Positions 40,394 to 48,562 of a DNA stretch of 64,000 nt are shown piece by piece. The notes under the pieces are model-generated. The model was not told the origin of the DNA, did no database searches, and saw only the letters and a list, made by a program, of their open reading frames with translations. The stretch covers positions 62,001 through 126,000 of the forward strand of contig JAFPWX010000003.1 in NCBI GenBank assembly GCA_017412645.1, read 5' to 3'. This stretch comes from Bacteroidales bacterium (lineage in GTDB: Bacteria > Bacteroidota > Bacteroidia > Bacteroidales > UBA932). The position numbers were made by a program, and so were the translations under genes. The first letter of the stretch is position 1; every line of letters begins with the position of its first letter.

Positions 40394-41468
40394 GCTCCTG
40401 CTCGCCGCGGCGCTTCTTGCCGCAGCCTGCACCCCTAAAGCAAAGATAGATCTCACCGTTGCCGACGCTCCCGGACGCAGCGTGGAAGTACGTCTGCTGG
40501 ACGTCAACGTTTGGAAAGTGCTGGACACCGTGAAAACCGGCGCCGACGGTACTCTGCGCTATGCGGTCGAGGTAGAGGAAGGCAAGCCCGAATTTGTGTA
40601 CCTCTTTTCCGAGGGCACGAAGCTGGCGTCGCTCCTTCTCCATAAGGGCGACCGCGTGCGCGTGCAGGCGGACACGCTCGGCACATATACGCTTGAGGGT
40701 TCGGACGATTCCGTCCTTCTTCAGCAGACGGAGCAGGCCTTCGCCGGTTTCGCGGCAGAAATGGCCAGGCTCGATGCCGAAGGCGGGCGCAGCCGCGAGA
40801 TGGCGGCCGAGTTCGTACGCCATTATCGTGAAGATGTGTCCTTCGTGATGGGGCATCCCAAGAGTCTTGTGTGCATTCCGGTGCTTTACGAGAGCCTTAA
40901 CGAATACACTCCGGTCTTCTCGCAGCTCACCGACGCGCTGCTTTTCCGCCGCACGCTGGACAGCCTCAAGACGGTGTATCCGGAATCGGCCTATGTGAAG
41001 GCTCTGGAAAAGGAAACCGTGCGTCGCGAAGAGGCGATGAATTTCCGTAACAGACTCAACGGCGCTACCGAGATGGCCTATCCGGAGATAATTCTTCCCG
41101 GCATGGACGGCAAGAACGTAGCGCTTTCGGAGGTTCCCGCCAAGGCGGTGATCCTTTATTTCTGGTCTCCGTCAGTAGCCGAGCAGAAAATGTTCAACCA
41201 GGACGTGCTCAAGCCTCTCTACGAGAAATATTCGCCCAAAGGGCTGGAAATATACGCAGTTGCCGTGGCAGCGGACAAGACCGACTGGGCAGCGGTGGTG
41301 AACTCCCAGAAACTCCCGTGGATAAATGTATATGACCGCACTGGAACCAGCCTGGTGAACTATAACCTGGCGTCAGTGCCGGCTTCGTTCCTTATTTCGG
41401 AAGGGAACCTCAATACCATTTCTGGGGAAGCGGGCCTGCGCCGCGAACTGGACAGGCTTCTAAAATAG
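40380..41468 (+). CDS. Thioredoxin-fold lipoprotein lacking the CxxC motif
   Basis: A 362-aa exported lipoprotein; the signal ends LLAAACTPK with Cys17. The N-terminal half resembles the DUF4369-type beta domain that precedes TlpA-like domains in Bacteroidetes. The C-terminal half (from about residue 235) is thioredoxin/AhpC-like: ILPGMDGKNVALSEVPAKAV, then LYFWSPSVAEQKMFNQ, and later NYNLASVPASFLI with the cis-Pro loop. Where TlpA proteins have WCxxC, this one reads WSPSVAE with no cysteine, so it is probably not a disulfide oxidoreductase. It converges with tsaB, overlapping it by 9 bases. Confidence 0.82.
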   Translation: MKSSKLLLAAALLAAACTPKAKIDLTVADAPGRSVEVRLLDVNVWKVLDTVKTGADGTLRYAVEVEEGKPEFVYLFSEGTKLASLLLHKGDRVRVQADTLGTYTLEGSDDSVLLQQTEQAFAGFAAEMARLDAEGGRSREMAAEFVRHYREDVSFVMGHPKSLVCIPVLYESLNEYTPVFSQLTDALLFRRTLDSLKTVYPESAYVKALEKETVRREEAMNFRNRLNGATEMAYPEIILPGMDGKNVALSEVPAKAVILYFWSPSVAEQKMFNQDVLKPLYEKYSPKGLEIYAVAVAADKTDWAAVVNSQKLPWINVYDRTGTSLVNYNLASVPASFLISEGNLNTISGEAGLRRELDRLLK

Positions 41469-42149
41469 GTTTTTCCGGCTCACTGTGGCCACGAAATCCT
41501 TAAGGTAGAAGGGCTCGAAATAAGCCACGTCCCGGAAATTCTCCGCAGCCAGCTCCCTCAATGCAGGCTGCAGCATGTGCCCCGCTTCGGGGCATTGCTG
41601 TATATATGAGCCTTCGGGAAGAACCCCGGAGGCTTTTTCGGCTGCATCGCCTATAACCACCACGGGCCCTGCGGCGAACATATCCGCGAACGAACCCGGT
41701 TCCAGCACTACCGATGAAATCTCGCCCAGGCGCTCTCCGGCAGGGGAGAAGGGGGCGGTGTAGACCTCCATGCGTCGGGCGTCTACCATAGGCAGAATGC
41801 CAGCGCAGCCTTCCGGCACAAGGCCGAGATCAAGGGCCTGATGGGCCAGGATATCGAGGGTGTCGACAGCCAGAAGGGGCCTGCCTGTACCAAAGCAGAG
41901 GCCTTTGGCCGTGGACACACCTACCCGCAGGCCCGTGTAGGACCCGGGACCCATGCCAACGCAGACGGCGTCGGCATCGGCCGCAGACCATCCGCATTCG
42001 TCCAACATCTCCTTCACGAAGGGAGCCGTGAGGGATGCGTGGGCGCGGGGTTCGGTGCTCCGGCGCGAGCATATTATCTTCCCGTCCTCGGCGAGGGCCG
42101 TGGAGCAAAGGGAAGTGGAAGTCTCTATGAGGATGAGGCGGGAGGGCAC
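41460..42149 (-). CDS. tsaB: tRNA t6A biosynthesis protein TsaB
   Basis: TsaB partners TsaD in making N6-threonylcarbamoyladenosine at A37 of ANN-decoding tRNAs. The 229-aa protein has the ASKHA-type opening ILIETSTSLCSTALAEDGKI, then VGMGPGSYTGLRVGVSTAKG, the TsaB hallmark, and LAVDTLDILAHQAL. It begins 2 bases after the cvpA stop. Its last bases overlap the converging thioredoxin-fold gene. Confidence 0.94.
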   Translation of the reverse strand: MPSRLILIETSTSLCSTALAEDGKIICSRRSTEPRAHASLTAPFVKEMLDECGWSAADADAVCVGMGPGSYTGLRVGVSTAKGLCFGTGRPLLAVDTLDILAHQALDLGLVPEGCAGILPMVDARRMEVYTAPFSPAGERLGEISSVVLEPGSFADMFAAGPVVVIGDAAEKASGVLPEGSYIQQCPEAGHMLQPALRELAAENFRDVAYFEPFYLKDFVATVSRKNLF

Positions 42150-42151
42150 GG

Positions 42152-42643
42152 CTACAGATTGAGTAGGTTCTGGAGATAGGGGAATACCTTCATCGCCGCT
42201 CCGTGAAGGGCCTTGTAAATGACTGAACCGTCCAGGAGTTCGGCGTTAACGATGCCCCATTTGCCGTTGAAGGTGTCGAATACAAAGATGAGCAGGCCGA
42301 TGATGAGGGCTGCCTTGAGAAGTGCGAACACCACGCCCAGCAGGCGGTTTACGAAGCCGAGGGAAGCGAGCGACAGGGTTTTGGTGAGCAGCTTGCCCAG
42401 AAGGTTCAGAAGGATCACCGTGAGCACCACCACGATGGCGAAGCTCGCGACCCCGAGAATCCTGGGTTCCACGTTAACGAACTGGGTGAGCCAGACTGAA
42501 AGGGGCTCCGCGAAACGATAGGCCATCCATGCACCTATGAAGATGGAAGCAAGGCTTATAATCTGCTCGATGAAACCCTTCTGGATACCGCGCACGAGGG
42601 CGGGTATGAAGCAGATGAGAAGTATTATGTCGAGAGTGCCCAT
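42152..42643 (-). CDS. CvpA-family membrane protein
   Basis: A 163-aa integral membrane protein with four predicted transmembrane helices, starting MGTLDIILLICFIPALVRGI. The family signature GxxxGFIEQIISL is near residues 20-35. CvpA relatives are linked to colicin V production in E. coli and to envelope homeostasis elsewhere; the molecular role is unclear. It is co-transcribed with tsaB (2-base gap) and divergent from ileS, whose -33 element overlaps its start region. Confidence 0.88.
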   Translation of the reverse strand: MGTLDIILLICFIPALVRGIQKGFIEQIISLASIFIGAWMAYRFAEPLSVWLTQFVNVEPRILGVASFAIVVVLTVILLNLLGKLLTKTLSLASLGFVNRLLGVVFALLKAALIIGLLIFVFDTFNGKWGIVNAELLDGSVIYKALHGAAMKVFPYLQNLLNL

Positions 42644-42669
42644 GGATTTGTTATAATCGCGGAATTTGT

Positions 42670-42677
42670 TATCTTTG
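42670..42677 (+). promoter_or_regulatory. Promoter of ileS (-33/-7)
   Basis: TATCTTTG with a perfect TTTG -33 element at 42647-42650, 19 bases upstream. The leader is about 30 bases and contains a short ATTTGT-GAGT-ACAAAT hairpin. No T-box-like structure is visible in so short a leader. Confidence 0.8.
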
Positions 42678-42713
42678 TAAATTGATTTGTGAGTACAAAT
42701 TTACGGAAAAATT

Positions 42714-45700
42714 ATGAGTTTCAAAGAATATAAGGGTCTTGATTTGGTGCAGACAGGCGCAAGGGTGCTTTCCCGCTGGAAAGAGGACGGCACTTTCGCC
42801 AAGAGTGTGGAACTGCGTGAAGGAGCGCCCGAATTCATATTCTTTGAAGGTCCCCCGAGCGCCAACGGCCGTCCGGGCATCCACCATGTGATGGCCCGCT
42901 CCATCAAAGACTCCGTGTGCCGCTATAAGGCCATGACTGGCTACAAGGTTCGCCGTCGCGCAGGTTGGGACACCCACGGTCTTCCCGTGGAGCTCGGAGT
43001 GGAGAAGAAGCTCGGTATTACCAAGGCAGACATCGGCACCAAGATCTCGGTCGAGGAATACAACCGCACCTGCCGCAGTGAGGTCATGAAATACACCGCC
43101 GAGTGGGAGAACCTCACCGAGCGCGTAGGCTACTGGGTAGACATGAACGACCCGTACATCACCTACGACAACCGTTACATCGAAACCCTCTGGTGGCTCC
43201 TCCGCAAAATCTACGACCGCGGCCTGCTCTACAAGGGCAAAACCATACAGCCCTATTCCCCGACGGACGGCACCGGCCTCAGCTCCCACGAGCTCAACCA
43301 GCCCGGCTGCTACCGCGACGTAACCGACACCACGGTCACCGTGCAGTTCGAGGCCATCCCGGACGATACGCACAAGGCCCTCTTTGCCGACGGCCCGCTC
43401 TACTTCCTTGCATGGACCACCACTCCCTGGACGCTGCCTTCCAACACCGCCCTCTGCGTGGGTCCCAAGATAGATTATGTCCGTGTAAAGTCCACCAACC
43501 CCTACACCGGCGAGGCGGCCGTTTACGTGGTAGCCGAAGCTCTCGTCCTGGCCTGGTTCGGAGCCAAGATTCCCTTTGAAGTGCTTCCGGGCAAGTTCAA
43601 GGGAACGGAGCTGGCAGGCATACGCTACCGCCAGCTCATCCCCTGGTTCAAACCCGACGGAAAGGCGTTCGAGGTCATTCTTGGAGACTATGTCACCACG
43701 GAAGACGGTACCGGCATAGTGCATATCGCCCCCACCTTCGGTGCGGACGACAAGAAGGTAGCCACCGCAGCCGGCATCGCCCCGCTCATGGTCATCGACC
43801 GCGACGGCGCCCCGCAGGCCCAGGTGGACCGTCAGGGCCGCTTCTGCCGTCTGGCCGATCTGGACCCCGCCTACGTCGCCGCAAACGTGGACCCGTCTTA
43901 CAAAGAGTTCGAAGGCCGCTATGTAAAGAACGCCATCGACAACTTCTTCCGCCAGTTCAGCGGCGAACCGCAGCTCGGCAAAGACAACGCCACCCTGGAC
44001 ATCGACCTCTGCGTCATGCTCAAGGCCTCCGGCAAGGCTTTCAAGATTCAGAAGCACACCCACAGCTATCCGCACAGCTGGCGCACCGACTGCCCTGTCA
44101 TCTACTATCCTCTGGACTCCTGGTTCATCCGCACCACCGCCGTGAAAGACGAAATGGTGGAACTCAACAAGCAGATTACCTGGAGGCCCGAAAGTACCGG
44201 CACCGGCCGTTTCGGAGTGTGGCTGGAGAATATCCAGGACTGGAACCTTAGCCGCAGCCGCTTCTGGGGCACCCCGCTGCCCATTTGGCGCACCGAAGAC
44301 GGAAAGGAAGAGAAGTGCATAGGCAGCGTAAAGGAACTCTATGAAGAAATCGACAAGGCTGTGGCCGCCGGCTTCATGCCCTCCAATCCTCTGAAGGACA
44401 AGGGCTTCGATCCGGCCGACATGAGCCTTGCCAACTACGATAAGATAGACCTTCACCGTCCTTATGTCGACGCTATAGTGCTGGTGAGCCCCACCGGGCG
44501 CAGAATGACCCGCGAAACCGACCTCATCGACGTGTGGTTCGATTCCGGCGCCATGCCTTATGCCCAGACCGGTCTCCGCGGCCTCGGCACCCCCTATTTC
44601 GGCTCAACGGCCGACTTCATCGCCGAAGGCGTGGACCAGACCCGCGGCTGGTTCTACACACTGCACGCCATCCACACAATGGTGAGCGGCACCCCGGCAT
44701 TCAAGAGGGTCATCTCCAACGGTCTTGTGCTGGACAAGGACGGCAACAAGATGAGCAAGCGTCTGGGCAATGCCGTGGATCCTTTCGAAGCACTGGATAA
44801 ATTTGGTGCCGACGCCCTCCGCTGGTACATGCTCACCAACGCCCAGCCCTGGGACAATCTCCGTTTCGACGAAGGGGGAGTGGACGAAGTGCGCCGCAAG
44901 TTCTTCGGCACGCTCTATAACACCTATTCTTTCTTCGCCCTCTACGCCAATGTAGATGGTTTCGTTCCCGGTCGCGAGCCGGAAGTACCGGTGGCGGAGC
45001 GTCCCGAACTCGACCGCTGGATCGTCTCCCTGCAGAACAGCCTCATCCGCGACGTTCGTGCCGCCTACGAGGAATACGATATCACCACCGCAGGCCGTCT
45101 CATTCAGGACTTCGTCTGCGACATGATGTCCAACTGGTACGTCCGTCTTGGCCGCAAGCGCTTCTGGGGCGGCGGTCTAACCAAGGACAAACTCTCCGCC
45201 TACCAGACCCTCTACGGAGTGCTGCGCACGGTGGCGCTGCTCTCAGCTCCGATCGCTCCCTTCTACTCCGACGAACTTTGGCAGGACCTCGGCGGTGCGG
45301 GCAGCATCCATCTGGCCGATATGCCGAAGGCTGACCCCGCCCTCATCGACCCGGATCTCGAGGAGCGCATGGCCCTTGCCCAGAAGGCGACTTCGCTGGT
45401 GCTGGCACTCCGCCGCAAGGTGAACATAAAGGTCCGTCAGCCCCTTTCCCGCCTGGTTATCCCGGTGCTTTCGGAAAAGGTGCGCGGCCAGCTGGAGCAG
45501 GTGAAAGACATTATCCTCACTGAAGTGAACGTGAAAGACGCCTCCTTCGTGGAAGACGCCGGCTCGCTCATCACATACAAGATCAAGCCGAATTTCCGCA
45601 GCCTCGGCAAGCGCTACGGCGCCCGCATGAAGGAAATCGCGGCCGCGTTCGGAGAGCTCCCGCAGGAAACCATCGCTGCCATCAAGGCGGCAGGGGAGTA

Positions 45701-46103
45701 CAGCCTCACGCTTCCCGGCGGTCCGGTGGACCTCACACCCGAAGACTACGAAATCATCTCCCAGGATATGCCCGGCTGGCTCGTCGCCAGCGACGGCGCC
45801 CTCACGCTAGCCCTCGATATCGAGGTCACCGACGCGCTGCGCCGTGAAGGTACCGCCCGCGAGCTTGTAAACCGTATCCAGAACATCCGAAAGGATTCCG
45901 GATTCGAGGTCACCGACAAGGTGCACGTGAGCATCTGGGCGGAAGGCGAGGCCCTGAAGGAAATAACCGACTGTCTCGAAGAATACACTAACTACATAGC
46001 AGCCCAGACCCTGGCTCTCTCGGTGAAACTCTCTTCCGAAAAGGAAGGAACCGAGGTCGCATGGGACGAAGGCAGCATCAACATTAAAGCTACACGCAAT
46101 TAA
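42714..46103 (+). CDS. ileS: Isoleucyl-tRNA synthetase
   Basis: IleRS charges tRNA-Ile and edits misactivated valine. The 1129-aa class I synthetase has the HIGH region PSANGRPGIHHVMARS, the CP1 editing domain (AWTTTPWTLPSNTALCVG), WFIRTTAVKDEM and WNLSRSRFWGTPLPIW. The KMSKS loop reads NKMSKRLGN (Arg in the last position), followed by ALRWYMLTNAQPWDN. The C-terminal extension is long, as in eukaryote-like IleRS of Bacteroidetes. The DksA-like gene follows at 11 bases. Confidence 0.97.
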   Translation: MSFKEYKGLDLVQTGARVLSRWKEDGTFAKSVELREGAPEFIFFEGPPSANGRPGIHHVMARSIKDSVCRYKAMTGYKVRRRAGWDTHGLPVELGVEKKLGITKADIGTKISVEEYNRTCRSEVMKYTAEWENLTERVGYWVDMNDPYITYDNRYIETLWWLLRKIYDRGLLYKGKTIQPYSPTDGTGLSSHELNQPGCYRDVTDTTVTVQFEAIPDDTHKALFADGPLYFLAWTTTPWTLPSNTALCVGPKIDYVRVKSTNPYTGEAAVYVVAEALVLAWFGAKIPFEVLPGKFKGTELAGIRYRQLIPWFKPDGKAFEVILGDYVTTEDGTGIVHIAPTFGADDKKVATAAGIAPLMVIDRDGAPQAQVDRQGRFCRLADLDPAYVAANVDPSYKEFEGRYVKNAIDNFFRQFSGEPQLGKDNATLDIDLCVMLKASGKAFKIQKHTHSYPHSWRTDCPVIYYPLDSWFIRTTAVKDEMVELNKQITWRPESTGTGRFGVWLENIQDWNLSRSRFWGTPLPIWRTEDGKEEKCIGSVKELYEEIDKAVAAGFMPSNPLKDKGFDPADMSLANYDKIDLHRPYVDAIVLVSPTGRRMTRETDLIDVWFDSGAMPYAQTGLRGLGTPYFGSTADFIAEGVDQTRGWFYTLHAIHTMVSGTPAFKRVISNGLVLDKDGNKMSKRLGNAVDPFEALDKFGADALRWYMLTNAQPWDNLRFDEGGVDEVRRKFFGTLYNTYSFFALYANVDGFVPGREPEVPVAERPELDRWIVSLQNSLIRDVRAAYEEYDITTAGRLIQDFVCDMMSNWYVRLGRKRFWGGGLTKDKLSAYQTLYGVLRTVALLSAPIAPFYSDELWQDLGGAGSIHLADMPKADPALIDPDLEERMALAQKATSLVLALRRKVNIKVRQPLSRLVIPVLSEKVRGQLEQVKDIILTEVNVKDASFVEDAGSLITYKIKPNFRSLGKRYGARMKEIAAAFGELPQETIAAIKAAGEYSLTLPGGPVDLTPEDYEIISQDMPGWLVASDGALTLALDIEVTDALRREGTARELVNRIQNIRKDSGFEVTDKVHVSIWAEGEALKEITDCLEEYTNYIAAQTLALSVKLSSEKEGTEVAWDEGSINIKATRN

Positions 46104-46114
46104 TACTGAATACC

Positions 46115-46519
46115 ATGGCAACTGAAGAAATCAAAACCCGCTATTCGGATGAGGAACTGGAGGAATTCAGAGTCATCATCGAAGGGATGCTTGAAAAGGC
46201 TCGTGCCGAGTACAACACCCTGCGTCAGGTAGTGATGCACGGCGGAAACAACGACATCGAGGACACCTCCCCGTCGTTCAAGACCGTCGAAGATGACGGC
46301 GCCAACCAGTTAACGAAGGAAGAGGCGAGCCAGCTCGCACAGCGTCAGTACAAGTTCATCAAGAACCTGGAAGCCGCTCTCGTCCGTATCGAAAACAAGA
46401 CCTATGGCATCTGCCGTGTCACGGGCAAGCTTATCCCCAAGGAGAGGCTCCGTCTCGTGCCGCACGCCACGCTCACCGTGGAAGCCAAGGAAATGCTCGC
46501 AAAACAGGGTAAAAACTAA
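46115..46519 (+). CDS. DksA/TraR-family protein without the zinc cysteines
   Basis: A 134-aa member of the DksA/TraR family: a coiled-coil N-terminal half (YSDEELEEFRVIIEGMLEK), then EDTSPSFKTVEDDGANQLTK, and the C-terminal segment ENKTYGICRVTGKLIPKERL. Family members normally have two CxxC pairs for zinc; here only the first Cys (GIC) remains. That form is common in Bacteroidetes. The likely role is binding in the RNA polymerase secondary channel to tune transcription. It lies between ileS and lspA (0-base gap). Confidence 0.88.
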   Translation: MATEEIKTRYSDEELEEFRVIIEGMLEKARAEYNTLRQVVMHGGNNDIEDTSPSFKTVEDDGANQLTKEEASQLAQRQYKFIKNLEAALVRIENKTYGICRVTGKLIPKERLRLVPHATLTVEAKEMLAKQGKN

Positions 46520-47086
46520 ATGGACAAAACCGCAAAGAGAGGCTTACTGCTCGTTATACTTGGCGTAGTGCTCGTCGTGATAGACCAGGTCATAAAGGTC
46601 CTGGTGAAGACGAACATGAGCCTGGGTGAGCAGATTCCCGTAATAGGCCAGTGGTTCCGTATCTGCTTCGTGGAGAACGAGGGCATGGCTTTCGGGATGA
46701 AGTTCGGCGGCGCAGTGGGAAAGTTCCTGCTGAGCCTGTTCCGTATCTGCCTCTGCGGTGCTCTGGTGTGGTGGATTGCATCCCTCAATAAAAAGGGAAA
46801 AGCCCCCGTCGGAGTCCTGGTCGGGCTCACCCTCATAACCGCGGGTGCGTTCGGCAATATCATCGACAGCCTTTTCTACGGTCTCATCTGGGACTACGCC
46901 CCGGTGATGTTCGGAAAAGTGGTGGACATGTTCTATTTCCCCATCATCCGTTCCGGAGAAAAGGTGATTTTCTTCAGCCCGGTATTCAATTTCGCGGACA
47001 GTTGTGTCACGGTGGGGGCGTTCTACCTCATCCTGTTCCAATGGAAATTCTTCGCGAAAGACGAAAAGAAAGAGCCTCAGAAATGA
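46520..47086 (+). CDS. lspA: Lipoprotein signal peptidase II
   Basis: LspA cleaves the signal of diacylated prolipoproteins in the inner membrane. The 188-aa protein has four transmembrane helices, VVIDQVIKVLVKTNM near the N-terminus, FVENEGMAFGM, and the two catalytic aspartates in ITAGAFGNIIDSLFYG and FNFADSCVTVGA. The Bacteroidetes form has an insertion between them (YAPVMFGKVVDMFYF). It fits a genome with many lipoproteins. An intrinsic terminator follows immediately. Confidence 0.96.
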   Translation: MDKTAKRGLLLVILGVVLVVIDQVIKVLVKTNMSLGEQIPVIGQWFRICFVENEGMAFGMKFGGAVGKFLLSLFRICLCGALVWWIASLNKKGKAPVGVLVGLTLITAGAFGNIIDSLFYGLIWDYAPVMFGKVVDMFYFPIIRSGEKVIFFSPVFNFADSCVTVGAFYLILFQWKFFAKDEKKEPQK

Positions 47087-47099
47087 GACTCTTTTTTAT
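47068..47099 (+). terminator. Intrinsic terminator of the ileS-lspA operon
   Basis: AAAGAG and CTCA pair with TGAG and CTCTTT around a GAAA loop, with one mismatch, followed by a run of six T. It overlaps the lspA stop and the end of the converging outer-membrane protein gene. Confidence 0.85.
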
Positions 47100-47773
47100 T
47101 TGAATATGTAGGCGATGCCGGCGTGGACCGCAAAGCGGTGCAGATGGCCCTCGCCTTCCGAACGGTCCAGAAGACCGTAGCTTATGCCTCCTTCCAGTTT
47201 GATTCTTCCGGCAAAAATCAGGTTCACGCCGCCGAGGAGCGCCAGGTCGAAGCGACGGTAACCGTTGTAGTTTGTGCCTGCGCCGAAATGGTCCACGTTC
47301 CAGTTGTTCACTCCGTCGATTCCCGGCCAGCTGCTGTAGGATTTGGAGGAGAGGCAGTAGTCTACTTCAGCTCCGGCGGAAAAACCAAGGCTCAGCCATG
47401 AAGCTAGAGGGAGGTTGTATCCTGCGGCGGCGGGAACGCTCAGATAATGCTCGTCGGTAATCACGCTGCCTTTCTTTGCGGCCTCGTAGTGCTGGTCGTC
47501 CATTATGAGGAGCATGTCCTGTTCGGTGCTGGTGGAATAGTTCCAGAAGATGGAATAGCTGTACCAGAGGCCAGGTATGCCGAAGCTTCCCAGGGAAGAC
47601 ACTCCCGCATATGCGCCGTTCGCCCAGGCGTAGTTGTATGTCCGGTAGCCGTCCGACGCCACGTTGGTGCGGATGAGCTGGTTGGCCTGCCAGCCTCCGG
47701 ATACGCTCATCTGAGCGTTTGCGGCGGTTGCTGTGAGTAGCACGGCGGCGAGTATGACGATTAGTTTTCTCAT
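47096..47773 (-). CDS. Outer-membrane beta-barrel protein, unknown role
   Basis: A 225-aa exported protein starting at 47773. The signal peptide MRKLIVILAAVLLTATAANA is followed by alternating aromatic/glycine strands typical of small porin-like barrels, ending YIFK. It has similar strand patterns to the next gene on the strand but is not a close copy. It begins 8 bases after a TACATTTG box at 47782-47789. No ligand or enzymatic motif is visible. Confidence 0.75.
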   Translation of the reverse strand: MRKLIVILAAVLLTATAANAQMSVSGGWQANQLIRTNVASDGYRTYNYAWANGAYAGVSSLGSFGIPGLWYSYSIFWNYSTSTEQDMLLIMDDQHYEAAKKGSVITDEHYLSVPAAAGYNLPLASWLSLGFSAGAEVDYCLSSKSYSSWPGIDGVNNWNVDHFGAGTNYNGYRRFDLALLGGVNLIFAGRIKLEGGISYGLLDRSEGEGHLHRFAVHAGIAYIFK

Positions 47774-47781
47774 CCGAAGGA

Positions 47782-47789
47782 CAAATGTA
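47782..47789 (-). promoter_or_regulatory. -7 box of the 47.1-kb barrel gene
   Basis: TACATTTG on the minus strand, eight bases before the ATG at 47773, wedged between that gene and the upstream terminator (47793-47825). Confidence 0.6.
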
Positions 47790-47792
47790 CGT

Positions 47793-47825
47793 AAAAAAAG
47801 GGAGAAACCCGCTAGGGCCTCTCCC
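47793..47825 (-). terminator. Intrinsic terminator of the 47.9-kb barrel gene
   Basis: On the minus strand GGGAGA (47820-47825) pairs with TCTCCC (47800-47805) and is followed by a run of seven T. It ends the transcript of the outer-membrane gene at 47852-48487. Confidence 0.85.
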
Positions 47826-47851
47826 AATTATGCTTTTTATCGAATAATCGA

Positions 47852-48487
47852 TTAGAACATGTAAGCTACGCCGAAGCTGAGAGCGCCGTTGCGGTTTACA
47901 TTGCCCTTGCCGTCTCCACCGTAGAGGTTGAGGAGGTAGTAGTTGTAACCGACATTGACGCGGATCATGTCAACGATATCGAGAGCGATACCGCCACCGA
48001 CTGCGATGTTGAACGGCTTGAAGTCGTAGTCATCGGAATAGAAATCGGTGGTGTTGGTCCAGTTGTCAGCAGTGCCCTTGAAGCTCAGGCCGTAGGAGAG
48101 GGTGGGGCCTACGAACGGCTCGATGGCGAGGGTTCCGGGGACGAGATCCAGCTTGTAGCTGAAGTACAGGGGAAGTCCAATGAAGCTCTGCTTCATCTGG
48201 TTGTCGGAATCATCGGAATCCTTGTAGTTGGTAGCGGAAAAATAGAGGCCGGGGATGAAGTTGATGCCGGGGCCGAAGCTGAAGAGCTGGAAGGATGCTC
48301 CTGCGTAGACACCGCCGAAAGCGTCGTCAGCCTTGGTGGTAACGTCGCCAACAATCGGGAGGGTGATGGTGTAGTCCTGATGAAGGGTGTAGCTCTGATA
48401 GCCAACGCCTACGCTGAGGCCCTTCTGTGCAAACGCTGCGGTGCAAGCAGCAAGAGCGATTGCAAGAGTGATGATAAGTTTCTTCAT
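47852..48487 (-). CDS. Porin-family outer-membrane beta-barrel protein
   Basis: A 211-aa protein with signal peptide MKKLIITLAIALAACTAAFA, then an eight-stranded-type barrel pattern: GLSVGVGYQSYTLHQDYT, FGGVYAGASFQLFSFGPGIN, YFSYKLDLVPGTLAIEPFVG, and the terminal strand ALSFGVAYMF ending in Phe. It resembles the common outer-membrane beta-barrel families of Bacteroidetes. The role is unknown. Its -7 box is at 48537-48544, giving a leader of about 45 bases, and a strong terminator follows. Confidence 0.85.
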   Translation of the reverse strand: MKKLIITLAIALAACTAAFAQKGLSVGVGYQSYTLHQDYTITLPIVGDVTTKADDAFGGVYAGASFQLFSFGPGINFIPGLYFSATNYKDSDDSDNQMKQSFIGLPLYFSYKLDLVPGTLAIEPFVGPTLSYGLSFKGTADNWTNTTDFYSDDYDFKPFNIAVGGGIALDIVDMIRVNVGYNYYLLNLYGGDGKGNVNRNGALSFGVAYMF

Positions 48488-48536
48488 TTTTTAAAAAAGT
48501 TGGTTGTTGTTAGTTTCAAATCGTAATAAAGTCCTG

Positions 48537-48544
48537 CAAATATA
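48537..48544 (-). promoter_or_regulatory. Promoter -7 box of the 47.9-kb porin gene
   Basis: TATATTTG on the minus strand, 49 bases before the ATG at 48487 and just past the stop codon of the EF-hand membrane protein gene. Confidence 0.7.
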
Positions 48545-48562
48545 GTAAAAAACTGCGAATTA

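Noticed and set aside
42669..44456. A 595-codon frame antisense to ileS
   Set aside because: Same in-phase artefact as above. The ileS reading is certain and the antisense product is compositionally odd.
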